Below are positions 6,159 through 10,772 of a stretch of 38,788 nucleotides of DNA, piece by piece. Position numbers and translations under genes: made by a program. The notes beneath the pieces are model-generated. The model made no database searches. It was not told the DNA's origin and was given only the letters and a program-made list of their open reading frames with translations. Position 1 is the stretch's first letter. Every line of letters starts with the position of its first letter. This DNA comes from a virus. The stretch lies in IMG/VR virus record IMGVR_UViG_3300027906_000054, positions 1 through 38,788 of that record. One strand, 5' to 3'.

Positions 6159-6338
6159 TCATAATAGAATCTCCTTACATATTCGTTTTTCTGGTTTATC
6201 TCGTGCAGAGATCATACAAGCATAATAGTCATTGAGTTTGATGTTTTCATCTGTCTTTGATTGTGAATGATTCCATTCTGCCAATTGATTCTGTGATACG
6301 AGATTGTGCATGTTTCTTGCCTTAGAATTGAACAACAT
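6159..6338 (-). CDS. Small minus-strand protein, the only one in the window (59 aa)
   Basis: Read on the complement from ATG at 6338 to TGA at 6159-6161: 59 residues, MLFNSKARNMHNLVSQNQLA at the N-terminus. The C-terminal part NDYYACMISARDKPEKRICK, with C42 and C54, resembles short cyanophage proteins of the pattern YxxCxxxxxD...C I recall as hypothetical. ATG 6311 is an alternative start (50 aa). The orientation is backed by the strong minus-strand terminator and a minus-strand CATAAATAG at 6380-6388. Function unknown. Confidence 0.6.
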   Translation of the reverse strand: MLFNSKARNMHNLVSQNQLAEWNHSQSKTDENIKLNDYYACMISARDKPEKRICKEILL

Positions 6339-6379
6339 AACAAAGGATATCTGTTACATAAACTAATTTAATTCTACCA

Positions 6380-6388
6380 CTATTTATG
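6380..6388 (-). promoter_or_regulatory. Possible late-type promoter, minus strand
   Basis: CATAAATAG on the minus strand differs from the T4 late box TATAAATA at one base. It lies about 40 bases upstream of the minus-strand gene and back to back with a plus-strand TTAAATAC. Confidence 0.4.
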
Positions 6389-6389
6389 G

Positions 6390-6397
6390 TTAAATAC
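6390..6397 (+). promoter_or_regulatory. Possible late-type promoter, plus strand
   Basis: TTAAATAC at 6390-6397, like sequences before the structural genes, 50 bases before ATG 6447. Confidence 0.4.
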
Positions 6398-6446
6398 ACA
6401 CAATAGAGGAAGAATATTCATCTATTTTAACTATGCATTTATACCC

Positions 6447-6890
6447 ATGACTAAGAACACGCAACAAGCACAACGAGATTGTAATGATGAATTCTTTGAG
6501 TGCCAGTCCGAATGTGATATAAATGATCAAGAATGCAATGATGAATGTGTGACTGATCTTACTAACTGTGACCTAGACCCTGATGGTGGTATATTTGATG
6601 ATTACCAATCAAGGCATCAATCAACACCAGACTTCGAGGAGAGTGCTAGAGAGGTAGTAGAAAAGAATGCTCCCATTAAAGATGTAACCAATCAACCAGA
6701 AGAATGGGATAAGTTCTGGAATGAATCTAAGTTAGATCAAAAGGATATCATCAGTGAAATAACATCACTAGCACAACTGATTGACAATGCCCAAGTAACA
6801 CAGTACCAGTACGAAACGTTAGATCATTCAGGACGCACAAGTAAAAAACTAACAATAGAATATGAGATTAACCATAAAGGATCATCTTAA
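6447..6890 (+). CDS. Acidic protein with three 11-residue cysteine repeats (147 aa)
   Basis: 147 residues. The first 43 contain six cysteines at 12, 19, 23, 30, 34 and 41, that is, a strict 11-residue period: DCNDEFFECQS, ECDINDQECND, ECVTDLTNCDL. An 11-residue period places the cysteines on one side of a helix or helical hairpin, suited to disulfides or to a metal. The rest is acidic, with a helical central region (KDIISEITSLAQLIDNAQ) and a basic, beta-like C-terminus (KKLTIEYEINHKGSS). No signal peptide is seen. A late-type TTAAATAC precedes it. I do not recognise the family. Confidence 0.7.
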   Translation: MTKNTQQAQRDCNDEFFECQSECDINDQECNDECVTDLTNCDLDPDGGIFDDYQSRHQSTPDFEESAREVVEKNAPIKDVTNQPEEWDKFWNESKLDQKDIISEITSLAQLIDNAQVTQYQYETLDHSGRTSKKLTIEYEINHKGSS

Positions 6891-6999
6891 ATATCTAAAG
6901 CAATTAAAGTATGATCTGAAACATGATCGTAAAACACCATTAAGAAAGAAAGACAAAAATGATATTCCTAATAGGATACATCGTAATGGTTCTAAATGA
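6862..6999 (+). CDS. Small basic protein overlapping both neighbours (45 aa)
   Basis: 45 residues, 16 of them Lys, Arg or His (MRLTIKDHLKYLKQLKYDLK, then HDRKTPLRKKDKNDIPNRIH). It overlaps the preceding gene by 29 bases and the next by 41 (or 14 if that gene starts at 6986). It fills a gap that would otherwise be empty, and its basic composition is not what the overlapping frames would produce by chance alone, but no ribosome site is clear. Confidence 0.4.
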   Translation: MRLTIKDHLKYLKQLKYDLKHDRKTPLRKKDKNDIPNRIHRNGSK

Positions 7000-7252
7000 A
7001 GGATTTGTTATGTTACGCCATGTATCACCACTAGCAAAAGAAACAAGAGATAAGTTAATAGAACGATTAGGTGATAATTGGAAGAGAATCCATTCAGTAT
7101 TAGATTATACATGGATAGTACTAATCATAATAGGATTGATACGTGATGTAGGACATAGAGCATTAGATGTGTGGTTACTTAGTATATTTTGGGGTGCTGC
7201 ACTGTGTCTAATCTATGTGCCTAAGTGGTTATCAGAGAGGTACTCAGAATAG
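6959..7252 (+). CDS. Multi-pass membrane protein of unknown function (97 aa)
   Basis: 97 residues. Hydrophobic segments: residues 1-11 (MIFLIGYIVMV, short), about 50-61 (YTWIVLIIIGLI) and about 71-88 (VWLLSIFWGAALCLIYVP). Between them lies a charged amphipathic stretch (ETRDKLIERLGDNWKRIHS). With ATG 6986 instead of 6959 the first segment is lost and the overlap with the 45-aa gene shrinks to 14 bases. It could be a small holin-like or host-membrane protein, but no family is recognised. A 377-base gene-free stretch follows. Confidence 0.6.
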   Translation: MIFLIGYIVMVLNEGFVMLRHVSPLAKETRDKLIERLGDNWKRIHSVLDYTWIVLIIIGLIRDVGHRALDVWLLSIFWGAALCLIYVPKWLSERYSE

Positions 7253-7313
7253 TTGAGAATACTTCTCAGGATACTATCCTTGAGTAACCTTCCGTCCCTT
7301 GCAATAACAGGGG

Positions 7314-7345
7314 TTTTCCACAAGTTATTGAGAACCTGTGGATAA
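7314..7345. other. Inverted DnaA-box-like pair 1
   Basis: TTTTCCACA (7314-7322) and TGTGGATAA (7337-7345), the latter the exact complement of the bacterial DnaA box TTATCCACA. The spacer is 14 bases. TTTTCCACA is, as I recall, the cyanobacterial form of the box. Confidence 0.55.
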
Positions 7346-7460
7346 CTTTAGAAATGGTTAATTAAATATACCTAGTGTGCTCTGATGATGCTGTCTTAGG
7401 CTACCAGTTAACGAACTGTCTGTCAAGCACCTGAAACACTCTGTAACACGTGCAGACACA

Positions 7461-7509
7461 TTAAAAACTGTCACAAGCACTCCCAAATCCCTTCGAGTCA
7501 TGCTATAAT
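7461..7509 (+). promoter_or_regulatory. Bipartite promoter module D
   Basis: TTAAAAACTGTCACAAGCAC (7461-7480) carries the AACTGTCACA half of the element but not its left arm. TATAAT at 7504-7509 starts 38 bases after AACTG and is preceded by TGC, a true extended -10. The next gene starts 120 bases away. Confidence 0.5.
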
Positions 7510-7629
7510 AAAGGCAAGATCACAGAAAACGCAGAAAAACGCTTTTCTTAGTTTTTCAAAAGATTAAAAAAGTTGTTTTTTTGTCTTTTTGAGTTTTTTG
7601 GGGTTTTAAATAACGTACTTTATCACAAA

Positions 7630-7869
7630 ATGGTGAAAATCACAGGATTATTTGACGAATTAAACTCAAGTGCGTGTAAAAGCGTACAATTAGCTGATAA
7701 TAGTGTTATAATCACTTACAACAGCAATAAAAGTAAAGAATATGAGTTTAAAGCAACAGATATAGATGAATTTACAGATTTGTTTGTTAAATGTATAGCA
7801 AACCAAGAATCAATAGGTAAACTACTACATTCACAGATTAAATCTGCAAATCTAGTTGAAAATAAATAA
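7630..7869 (+). CDS. KTSC-like domain protein (79 aa)
   Basis: 79 residues from ATG 7630 (longer in-frame versions run into the T-rich leader and give an unlikely N-terminus). The layout, with SSACKSV near residue 13, a beta hairpin VIITYNSNKSKEYEF, then a helix and a C-terminal ESIGKLLHSQIKS, follows the KTSC domain: a short beta-rich fold with a conserved polar start and a G(K/R)-hydrophobic-I ending. The role of KTSC proteins is poorly known; some are linked to RNA or DNA metabolism. A TTAAATAAC lies just upstream. Confidence 0.6.
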   Translation: MVKITGLFDELNSSACKSVQLADNSVIITYNSNKSKEYEFKATDIDEFTDLFVKCIANQESIGKLLHSQIKSANLVENK

Positions 7870-7892
7870 CCATACGTCCTTTACTCAAACCA

Positions 7893-8045
7893 ATGACACG
7901 TCCTACTAAGTTCGACACTAGTAAGTACAATGAAATCGATGAAGACTTTGAAGACTATGGGTATAACATTAAAAATGTGAAAAGATCACACAAAAAGAAG
8001 ATAACACGGTTTAAGGACGAAAAGTTGTATGAGTATGACAGTTAA
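7893..8045 (+). CDS. Small charged protein of unknown function (50 aa)
   Basis: 50 residues: an acidic N-terminal half (YNEIDEDFEDYGYN) and a basic C-terminal half (KNVKRSHKKKITRFKDEKL). This split of charge suggests an adaptor that binds nucleic acid through its C-terminus, but that is inference. It starts 23 bases after the KTSC gene. No family recognised. Confidence 0.55.
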   Translation: MTRPTKFDTSKYNEIDEDFEDYGYNIKNVKRSHKKKITRFKDEKLYEYDS

Positions 8046-8057
8046 ATAAGTGGACCT

Positions 8058-8080
8058 TTTTGTTAACACGTGTAACAAAA
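8058..8080. other. Dyad TTTTGTTA / TAACAAAA
   Basis: TTTTGTTA (8058-8065) and TAACAAAA (8073-8080) pair around ACACGTG. No T run follows. The next -10-like TATAAT begins at 8106, so this may be an operator. Confidence 0.4.
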
Positions 8081-8105
8081 GGGATTTGCAGGGACTGCGA
8101 AGGAT

Positions 8106-8193
8106 TATAATAAGAGAGGTCGCGCATCAGTGGCAAGAGATTTTGAAACCAGTTGAGAAACTGTCCACTATTCTCCCCACTGATGCCGATCTC
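8106..8193 (+). other. Possible promoter and long structured leader
   Basis: TATAAT at 8106-8111 would start an RNA near 8118. GCATCAGTGG (8124-8133) pairs perfectly with CCACTGATGC (8177-8186), and the flanking GAGA and TCG bases (about 8114-8122) extend the pairing to TCTC and CGA at 8187-8193. The loop contains the CAGTT/AACTG dyad of module E. The RNA could be a leader of the 55-aa gene or a free small RNA. Confidence 0.4.
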
Positions 8194-8203
8194 ATCCTAT
8201 ACT
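8149..8203 (+). promoter_or_regulatory. Bipartite promoter module E (for the 55-aa gene)
   Basis: CCAGTTGAGAAACTGTCCAC (8149-8168), with the CAGTT/AACTG dyad around GAGA. TATACT at 8198-8203 starts 39 bases after AACTG. The start codon at 8231 is 27 bases further. Confidence 0.65.
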
Positions 8204-8230
8204 AACAGAGTACTCAAGGAAATCCTTCCC

Positions 8231-8398
8231 ATGACAGTTACCCTCACCCTGACCATCGAAGAAGCGACAGCATACGTTGAAGCACTCGACAGGGCAACCG
8301 ACAATCCTTTTATCCAAGACGATGATGATTGTGCTCCTCTCTACACCTTGCTAGGCAAGTTGGAAGCAGTAGCAAACCCTCTAGAGATAGAGGGTTAA
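8231..8398 (+). CDS. Small acidic protein of unknown function (55 aa)
   Basis: 55 residues, MTVTLTLTIEEATAYVEALD onward. A beta strand is followed by two helices, with a Asp run (QDDDDC) between. ATG 8231 is preferred over the in-frame ATG upstream near 8183 because the -10 of module E lies at 8198-8203, and AAGGAAA (8217-8223) is a plausible ribosome site. An inverted DnaA-box-like pair begins four bases after the stop. No family recognised. Confidence 0.6.
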   Translation: MTVTLTLTIEEATAYVEALDRATDNPFIQDDDDCAPLYTLLGKLEAVANPLEIEG

Positions 8399-8401
8399 TC
8401 T

Positions 8402-8423
8402 TTCTCCACAACCCTGTGGAAAA
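8402..8423. other. Inverted DnaA-box-like pair 2
   Basis: TTCTCCACA (8402-8410), ACCC, TGTGGAAAA (8415-8423). The right half is the exact complement of TTTTCCACA; the left differs by one base. Confidence 0.5.
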
Positions 8424-8445
8424 CTACAAACAATCATTTATTATC

Positions 8446-8754
8446 ATGAGAAAAATCGAACGTCAAATGCAGTCTGCTATTCGCAACCGCACAAACTGGT
8501 CCAAAGCAAACACCTCAGTAGAGGTTGACACTGTGGGCGACACAACTGTTAGATTACATGGTAACAGAATCGCGACAATCTACAATAATGGTGATATACA
8601 ATTGTCATCATGTGGTTGGGAGACTGTTACAACCAAATCAAGATTGAATGCTATTCTTGATACATTCCTTTCCGGGATTGGCATTTATCAAAAAGATTTT
8701 GTTTGGTACATTGGCAAAGATACATTCTTTGACGGTTATGTAATTCACAGGTAA
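8446..8754 (+). CDS. Conserved phage protein of unknown function (102 aa)
   Basis: 102 residues from ATG 8446 (the longer in-frame version overlaps the preceding gene). The sequence has a basic N-terminal helix (MRKIERQMQSAIRNRTNWSK), a beta region (VRLHGNRIATIYNNGDIQLS), CGWETVTTKSRLNAIL at about residues 57-72 and an aromatic end (YQKDFVWYIGKDTFFDG). I recall the LHGN...CGW.T.TTKSRLNA signature from several phage genomes, always as hypothetical. A strong terminator follows 14 bases after the stop. Confidence 0.7.
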   Translation: MRKIERQMQSAIRNRTNWSKANTSVEVDTVGDTTVRLHGNRIATIYNNGDIQLSSCGWETVTTKSRLNAILDTFLSGIGIYQKDFVWYIGKDTFFDGYVIHR

Positions 8755-8768
8755 TTAAGTTTTTTAAG

Positions 8769-8800
8769 AAACTCACTTTTTCATTAAAGTGAGTTTTTTT
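8769..8800 (+). terminator. Strong intrinsic terminator
   Basis: AAACTCACTTT (8769-8779) pairs perfectly with AAAGTGAGTTT (8786-8796) around TTCATT, and seven T bases fill 8794-8800. It ends the 102-aa gene. Confidence 0.95.
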
Positions 8801-8821
8801 GTTTTTAAGATTAAATTAACT

Positions 8822-8846
8822 ATTATAACCGTATACGTGTTATAAT
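8822..8846 (+). promoter_or_regulatory. Near-perfect 25-base palindrome over a -10 hexamer
   Basis: ATTATAAC (8822-8829) and GTTATAAT (8839-8846) are exact complements around CGTATACGT, itself a palindrome plus one base. The right arm contains TATAAT (8841-8846). The arrangement suits a dimeric regulator that covers the promoter of the 53-aa gene. This promoter lacks the upstream element found in modules A-M. Confidence 0.6.
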
Positions 8847-8875
8847 TAATAATAACAATTTGGAGATTAACTCTT

Positions 8876-9037
8876 ATGACCACTTCAAACAGTAATCTAA
8901 ATGAGTTCTTTAATAGAGAATTAGAAGATCAAAAGAAAGAGTTAATTAACCAATATGGAGAGAAGGTAGGTAGTCAACATTGGAATGGAGAGGATTACTA
9001 TGATGGTGAATATACTAATCCACCATCCCACCGTTAA
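8876..9037 (+). CDS. Small acidic protein of unknown function (53 aa)
   Basis: 53 residues: an amphipathic helix (LNEFFNRELEDQKKELINQY) and an aromatic, acidic tail (HWNGEDYYDGEYTNPPSHR). TGGAGA at 8861-8866 is the ribosome site. It has its own operator-like promoter and a terminator that starts eight bases after the stop, so it is a single-gene unit with separate control. No family recognised. Confidence 0.6.
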   Translation: MTTSNSNLNEFFNRELEDQKKELINQYGEKVGSQHWNGEDYYDGEYTNPPSHR

Positions 9038-9045
9038 GGTGATTT

Positions 9046-9075
9046 AGTGGACACTTTGCAAACTGTCCACTTTTT
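9046..9075 (+). terminator. Intrinsic terminator overlapping promoter module F
   Basis: AGTGGACA (9046-9053) pairs with TGTCCACT (9064-9071), and T bases fill 9071-9075. The stem includes the AACTGTCCAC part of the promoter element. Confidence 0.65.
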
Positions 9076-9105
9076 CCACAACCCTGTGGATAAATGGAGT
9101 ATAAT
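9052..9105 (+). promoter_or_regulatory. Bipartite promoter module F (for the 73-aa gene)
   Basis: CACTTTGCAAACTGTCCAC (9052-9070); TATAAT at 9100-9105 begins 39 bases after AACTG. A DnaA-box-like pair fills the interval. The start codon at 9112 is only six bases after the hexamer, so the RNA may have almost no leader. Confidence 0.6.
9072..9093. other. Inverted DnaA-box-like pair 3
   Basis: TTTTCCACA (9072-9080), ACCC, TGTGGATAA (9085-9093). Both halves are exact DnaA-box forms. It sits inside promoter module F. Confidence 0.6.
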
Positions 9106-9111
9106 TTCAAA

Positions 9112-9333
9112 ATGAAATACAAATTCACTTGCACGTTTGACGTACCCGACTGTGACGATCTTCAACTGTCACACATACCAGAGGAGATCCTTGCTTACTT
9201 GGACAGTTATGAAAATGGCATAACCATTGACTACAACTGGCAAGACGTAGTTATCCACAACCCTGTGGAAAACTCCTATTCATTAGAGGTCGGCGAAACT
9301 TTGAGTTTTCCAGTACATAAGAAATCCGGCTGA
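9112..9333 (+). CDS. Small acidic protein of unknown function (73 aa)
   Basis: 73 residues from ATG 9112. An in-frame ATG at 9094 lies upstream of the TATAAT and is rejected. Sequence: MKYKFTCTFDVPDCDDLQLS, then helix, ending SYSLEVGETLSFPVHKKSG, probably a small beta-rich domain. The segment encoding DVVIHNPVENS contains the fourth DnaA-box-like pair inside the coding sequence. No family recognised. Confidence 0.6.
   Translation: MKYKFTCTFDVPDCDDLQLSHIPEEILAYLDSYENGITIDYNWQDVVIHNPVENSYSLEVGETLSFPVHKKSG
9251..9272. other. Inverted DnaA-box-like pair 4, inside a coding sequence
   Basis: TTATCCACA (9251-9259), ACCC, TGTGGAAAA (9264-9272). Both halves are exact forms of the DnaA box. Unlike the other three it lies within the reading frame of the 73-aa gene. 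Confidence 0.6.
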
Positions 9334-9342
9334 CCCGTTGTG

Positions 9343-9397
9343 CCAATCGGCAGACTGTCCACTTTTCCATACGTGTGGGCAGGTCATGCCCTATAAT
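9343..9397 (+). promoter_or_regulatory. Bipartite promoter module G (for the 67-aa gene)
   Basis: CCAATCGGCAGACTGTCCAC (9343-9362) is a diverged copy of the element. TATAAT at 9392-9397 begins 39 bases after the GACTG core. A GGGCA/TGCCC hairpin abuts the hexamer. Confidence 0.55.
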
Positions 9398-9403
9398 GAA
9401 TTC

Positions 9404-9607
9404 ATGTTCAACAAAAGTTCTATGTACGAAATCCAATGTCCTTACGCACCCGAAGAAAACGAGGTCACAATGGACATTGATCGAGCGATGGGCATCTGTT
9501 TTGACCTCGCCGAAGAATTTGGTTACGCTTGCGTTCGTGACGCATTTGGAAACCTTTATGGAGATTACGGCAATGTGATCCAAGCGGTTGAGGATGGAGT
9601 CATTTGA
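9404..9607 (+). CDS. Small acidic protein of unknown function (67 aa)
   Basis: 67 residues from ATG 9404, six bases after the TATAAT of module G; ATG 9422 (61 aa) would leave a leader like that of neighbouring genes and is equally possible. MYEIQCPYAPEENEVTMDID, then ICFDLAEEFGYACVRDAFGN and an acidic end. Three cysteines (about 18, 37 and 48) show no clear zinc pattern. Its last codons form part of the terminator hairpin. No family recognised. Confidence 0.55.
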   Translation: MFNKSSMYEIQCPYAPEENEVTMDIDRAMGICFDLAEEFGYACVRDAFGNLYGDYGNVIQAVEDGVI

Positions 9608-9622
9608 CTCTATCCTTTTTTT
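9592..9622 (+). terminator. Intrinsic terminator overlapping the gene's stop codon
   Basis: GGATGGAGTC (9592-9601) pairs with GACTCTATCC (9606-9615, one G-U pair) around ATTT, and seven T bases follow (9616-9622). The stop codon TGA 9605-9607 lies within the stem-loop. Confidence 0.85.
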
Positions 9623-9646
9623 ATGGAATCCGGCTGACTTCGTGTG

Positions 9647-9721
9647 CCAGTTGACAAACTGAACTTTTTTACAACAAACTCGTTACATTTGATATCTTGT
9701 CAACCCCTTGCCATGTATAAT
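9647..9721 (+). promoter_or_regulatory. Bipartite promoter module H, with a longer gap (for the 113-aa gene)
   Basis: CCAGTTGACAAACTGAAC (9647-9664) is the best match to the left half of the element. TATAAT at 9716-9721 starts 59 bases after AACTG, 20 more than in the other copies, about two helical turns. TTGTCA (9698-9703) is too close to act as a -35. Confidence 0.45.
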
Positions 9722-9746
9722 TAAGGAGTCAACACGTTTTTCACGT

Positions 9747-10088
9747 ATGCCAACCGCAACCGTTTCCAAGTCACCTGCTGTAAAACCTGCACGTAAGACA
9801 AGGACTCGCAAAGCAACTGCTAAGACCACAGTCAAAAAGGTCACACCAGTTAAGGTCGAAGTCAAGGCAGTCGCCAAGACCACACCGATCAGGACACTCA
9901 AAAGCGTTAAGCGTCCTAGCACTGGTAAACTCATCTCACCACAACGCTATTGGTCAGACATCCAGACCAGGTGGGCAATTCACGAGTACGAAATCACAAT
10001 GCTCGTATCTGACTTGAAAAAAGGATTCAACTTGGTTCAACCCTACCACACTGAGATCGTAAAAAGGGTTAAGGCAGTCAATCTCTAA
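9747..10088 (+). CDS. Basic-tailed protein, probably nucleic-acid binding (113 aa)
   Basis: 113 residues from ATG 9747; an upstream in-frame ATG lies before the -10 and is rejected. The first 60 residues are a low-complexity tail of Lys, Arg, Ala, Thr, Val and Pro (KPARKTRTRKATAKTTVKK), like the tails of histone H1 or bacterial histone-like proteins. The last 45 (YWSDIQTRWAIHEYEITMLV, then SDLKKGFNLVQPYHTEIVKR) look folded and helical. It may coat or compact DNA, or bind RNA (inference). AAGGAG (9723-9728) stands just after the -10. A terminator follows within 11 bases. Confidence 0.65.
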   Translation: MPTATVSKSPAVKPARKTRTRKATAKTTVKKVTPVKVEVKAVAKTTPIRTLKSVKRPSTGKLISPQRYWSDIQTRWAIHEYEITMLVSDLKKGFNLVQPYHTEIVKRVKAVNL

Positions 10089-10132
10089 ACTGTCACACAA
10101 CCGCCCTTCGAGGCGGTTTTTTTGTGTATAAT
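10082..10132 (+). promoter_or_regulatory. Bipartite promoter module I (for the 81-aa gene)
   Basis: Only the right half of the element is clear: AAACTGTCACAC (10087-10098), overlapping the preceding stop codon. TATAAT at 10127-10132 begins 39 bases after AACTG. The terminator of the preceding gene lies between them. Confidence 0.55.
10099..10123 (+). terminator. Intrinsic terminator nested in promoter module I
   Basis: AACCGCC (10099-10105) pairs with GGCGGTT (10112-10118) around CTTCGA, with seven T bases (10117-10123). It ends four bases before the -10 of module I. Confidence 0.95.
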
Positions 10133-10159
10133 GAAAGAGTACCAAAGCAATTGCATTCA

Positions 10160-10405
10160 ATGAACGGTTGGAAAAATTGGGAGACTTGGAACGTTGCCCT
10201 TTGGATCAATAATGATCAATCCCTTTACAACCTTGCCCTTGAGTGTTGTGGTTTCACTGAGTTCAAGAACGTAATCAAGAACGATTGCGGATTTCTTACA
10301 ACCAATGATGGCGCAGCATGGGACGACGCTGACTACAGCGAAATTCAAAGCATGATGAATGAAATGAAAGCAGGAACCGATCTCAGGTATTGGGGCATGT
10401 TTTAA
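10160..10405 (+). CDS. Conserved phage protein, DUF7249-like (81 aa)
   Basis: 81 residues from ATG 10160. The opening MNGWKNWETWNVALWINND is a signature that I recall, from memory, in many phages under the label DUF7249 (N/Y-x-E/T-W-N-V-x-L-W-I). The remainder is acidic, with a helix at about 55-70 (DADYSEIQSMMNEMKAG) and the aromatic end LRYWGMF. Function unknown. It is a single-gene unit: its own promoter (module I), and its own terminator 24 bases after the stop. Confidence 0.7.
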   Translation: MNGWKNWETWNVALWINNDQSLYNLALECCGFTEFKNVIKNDCGFLTTNDGAAWDDADYSEIQSMMNEMKAGTDLRYWGMF

Positions 10406-10406
10406 A

Positions 10407-10461
10407 CCAATTCACAAACTGGCACACGAGCACCCCACAGGGTGCTTTTTTCATGTATATT
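10407..10461 (+). promoter_or_regulatory. Bipartite promoter module J (for the 49-aa gene)
   Basis: CCAATTCACAAACTGGCACA (10407-10426), one base after the preceding gene. TATATT at 10456-10461 begins 39 bases after AACTG. The preceding terminator is nested between. Confidence 0.65.
10429..10451 (+). terminator. Intrinsic terminator nested in promoter module J
   Basis: AGCACCC (10429-10435) pairs with GGGTGCT (10440-10446) around CACA, followed by six T bases (10446-10451). Confidence 0.95.
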
Positions 10462-10465
10462 AGAA

Positions 10466-10522
10466 GGGTAGAGAAGATCTCGCAAGCGTTCATTCGCTAA
10501 ACGCCAATTCATCTCTACACCC
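10466..10522 (+). other. Structured leader of the 49-aa gene
   Basis: GGGTAGAGA (10466-10474) pairs with TCTCTACACCC (10512-10522, one bulged base), enclosing a second stem AGCG/CGCT or GCGTT/AACGC. It lies just after the expected RNA start of module J and closes 18 bases before ATG 10541, so it may control translation. Confidence 0.45.
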
Positions 10523-10540
10523 AAACATTGAATTGATTTT

Positions 10541-10690
10541 ATGAGTTGCCTTGCTAACGAGTCCATCCTTGAAACACTCTATGACGAGGTAATGGACGAA
10601 CTGCTAGGACGTTTCACAAATCTAAGTGAGGACGAACTGGCAGACAAAGCGGCGAAGATTGCTCACAAGCGATTTGCCGAAATGTACTAA
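10541..10690 (+). CDS. Small acidic cyanophage-type protein (49 aa)
   Basis: 49 residues: MSCLANESILETLYDEVMDE at the start, then a second helix (LSEDELADKAAKIAHKRFAE). The MSCLANE opening followed by an acidic helix-turn-helix-length body is one that I recall in small hypothetical proteins of T4-like cyanophages. It is probably an all-helical protein. It sits behind the structured leader and ends directly in a terminator hairpin. Confidence 0.65.
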   Translation: MSCLANESILETLYDEVMDELLGRFTNLSEDELADKAAKIAHKRFAEMY

Positions 10691-10714
10691 GAGAGGTCAC
10701 CCTCTCTTTTTTTT
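10689..10714 (+). terminator. Intrinsic terminator after the 49-aa gene
   Basis: AAGAGAGG (10689-10696, beginning in the stop codon) pairs with CCTCTCTT (10701-10708), then T bases to 10714. Confidence 0.9.
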
Positions 10715-10716
10715 GT

Positions 10717-10772
10717 CCACTTGCACAACTGTCACATGAACATGATCATGCTCGCCGCCTTCGTGGTATTAT
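10717..10772 (+). promoter_or_regulatory. Bipartite promoter module K (for the 101-aa gene)
   Basis: CCACTTGCACAACTGTCACA (10717-10736). TATTAT at 10767-10772 begins 40 bases after AACTG, and ATG 10796 follows 23 bases later, as in modules B and C. This distance is the reason for choosing the start at 10796. Confidence 0.55.

Larger units (their letters stand above)
7253..7629 (+). other. Gene-free stretch with dyads, DnaA-box pair and promoter module
   Basis: No open frame of useful length on either strand. It holds, in order: the dyads TGAGAA/TTCTCA (7254-7268) and AGGATA/TATCCT (7268-7280); an inverted pair of DnaA-box-like 9-mers (7314-7345); an isolated CCAGTTAACGAACTGTC (7404-7420); promoter module D; and a T-rich leader with GAAAA/TTTTC hairpin potential. 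The density of dyads makes it a candidate control region or replication origin, which is inference. Confidence 0.5.
9321..9670 (+). repeat. Two copies of an approximately 40-base gene-end/promoter segment
   Basis: AATCCGGCTGAC is identical at 9323-9334 and 9627-9638, followed in both by a TGTGCCA and a copy of the promoter element (9343-9362 and 9647-9664). In the first copy TCC-GGC-TGA is the end of the 73-aa gene; in the second it lies between genes. This suggests the gene end and promoter were copied as a unit. Confidence 0.6.

Noticed and set aside
8153-8398. A longer 81-aa version of the 55-aa gene from a TTG start
   Set aside because: It starts upstream of the -10 hexamer of module E and its extra N-terminus is encoded by promoter and hairpin sequence.
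9651-9656. TTGACA at 9651 (and similar hexamers in the other modules) as a normal -35
   Set aside because: The distance to the TATAAT is 38-59 bases instead of 16-18. No other -10 hexamer stands at the normal distance.
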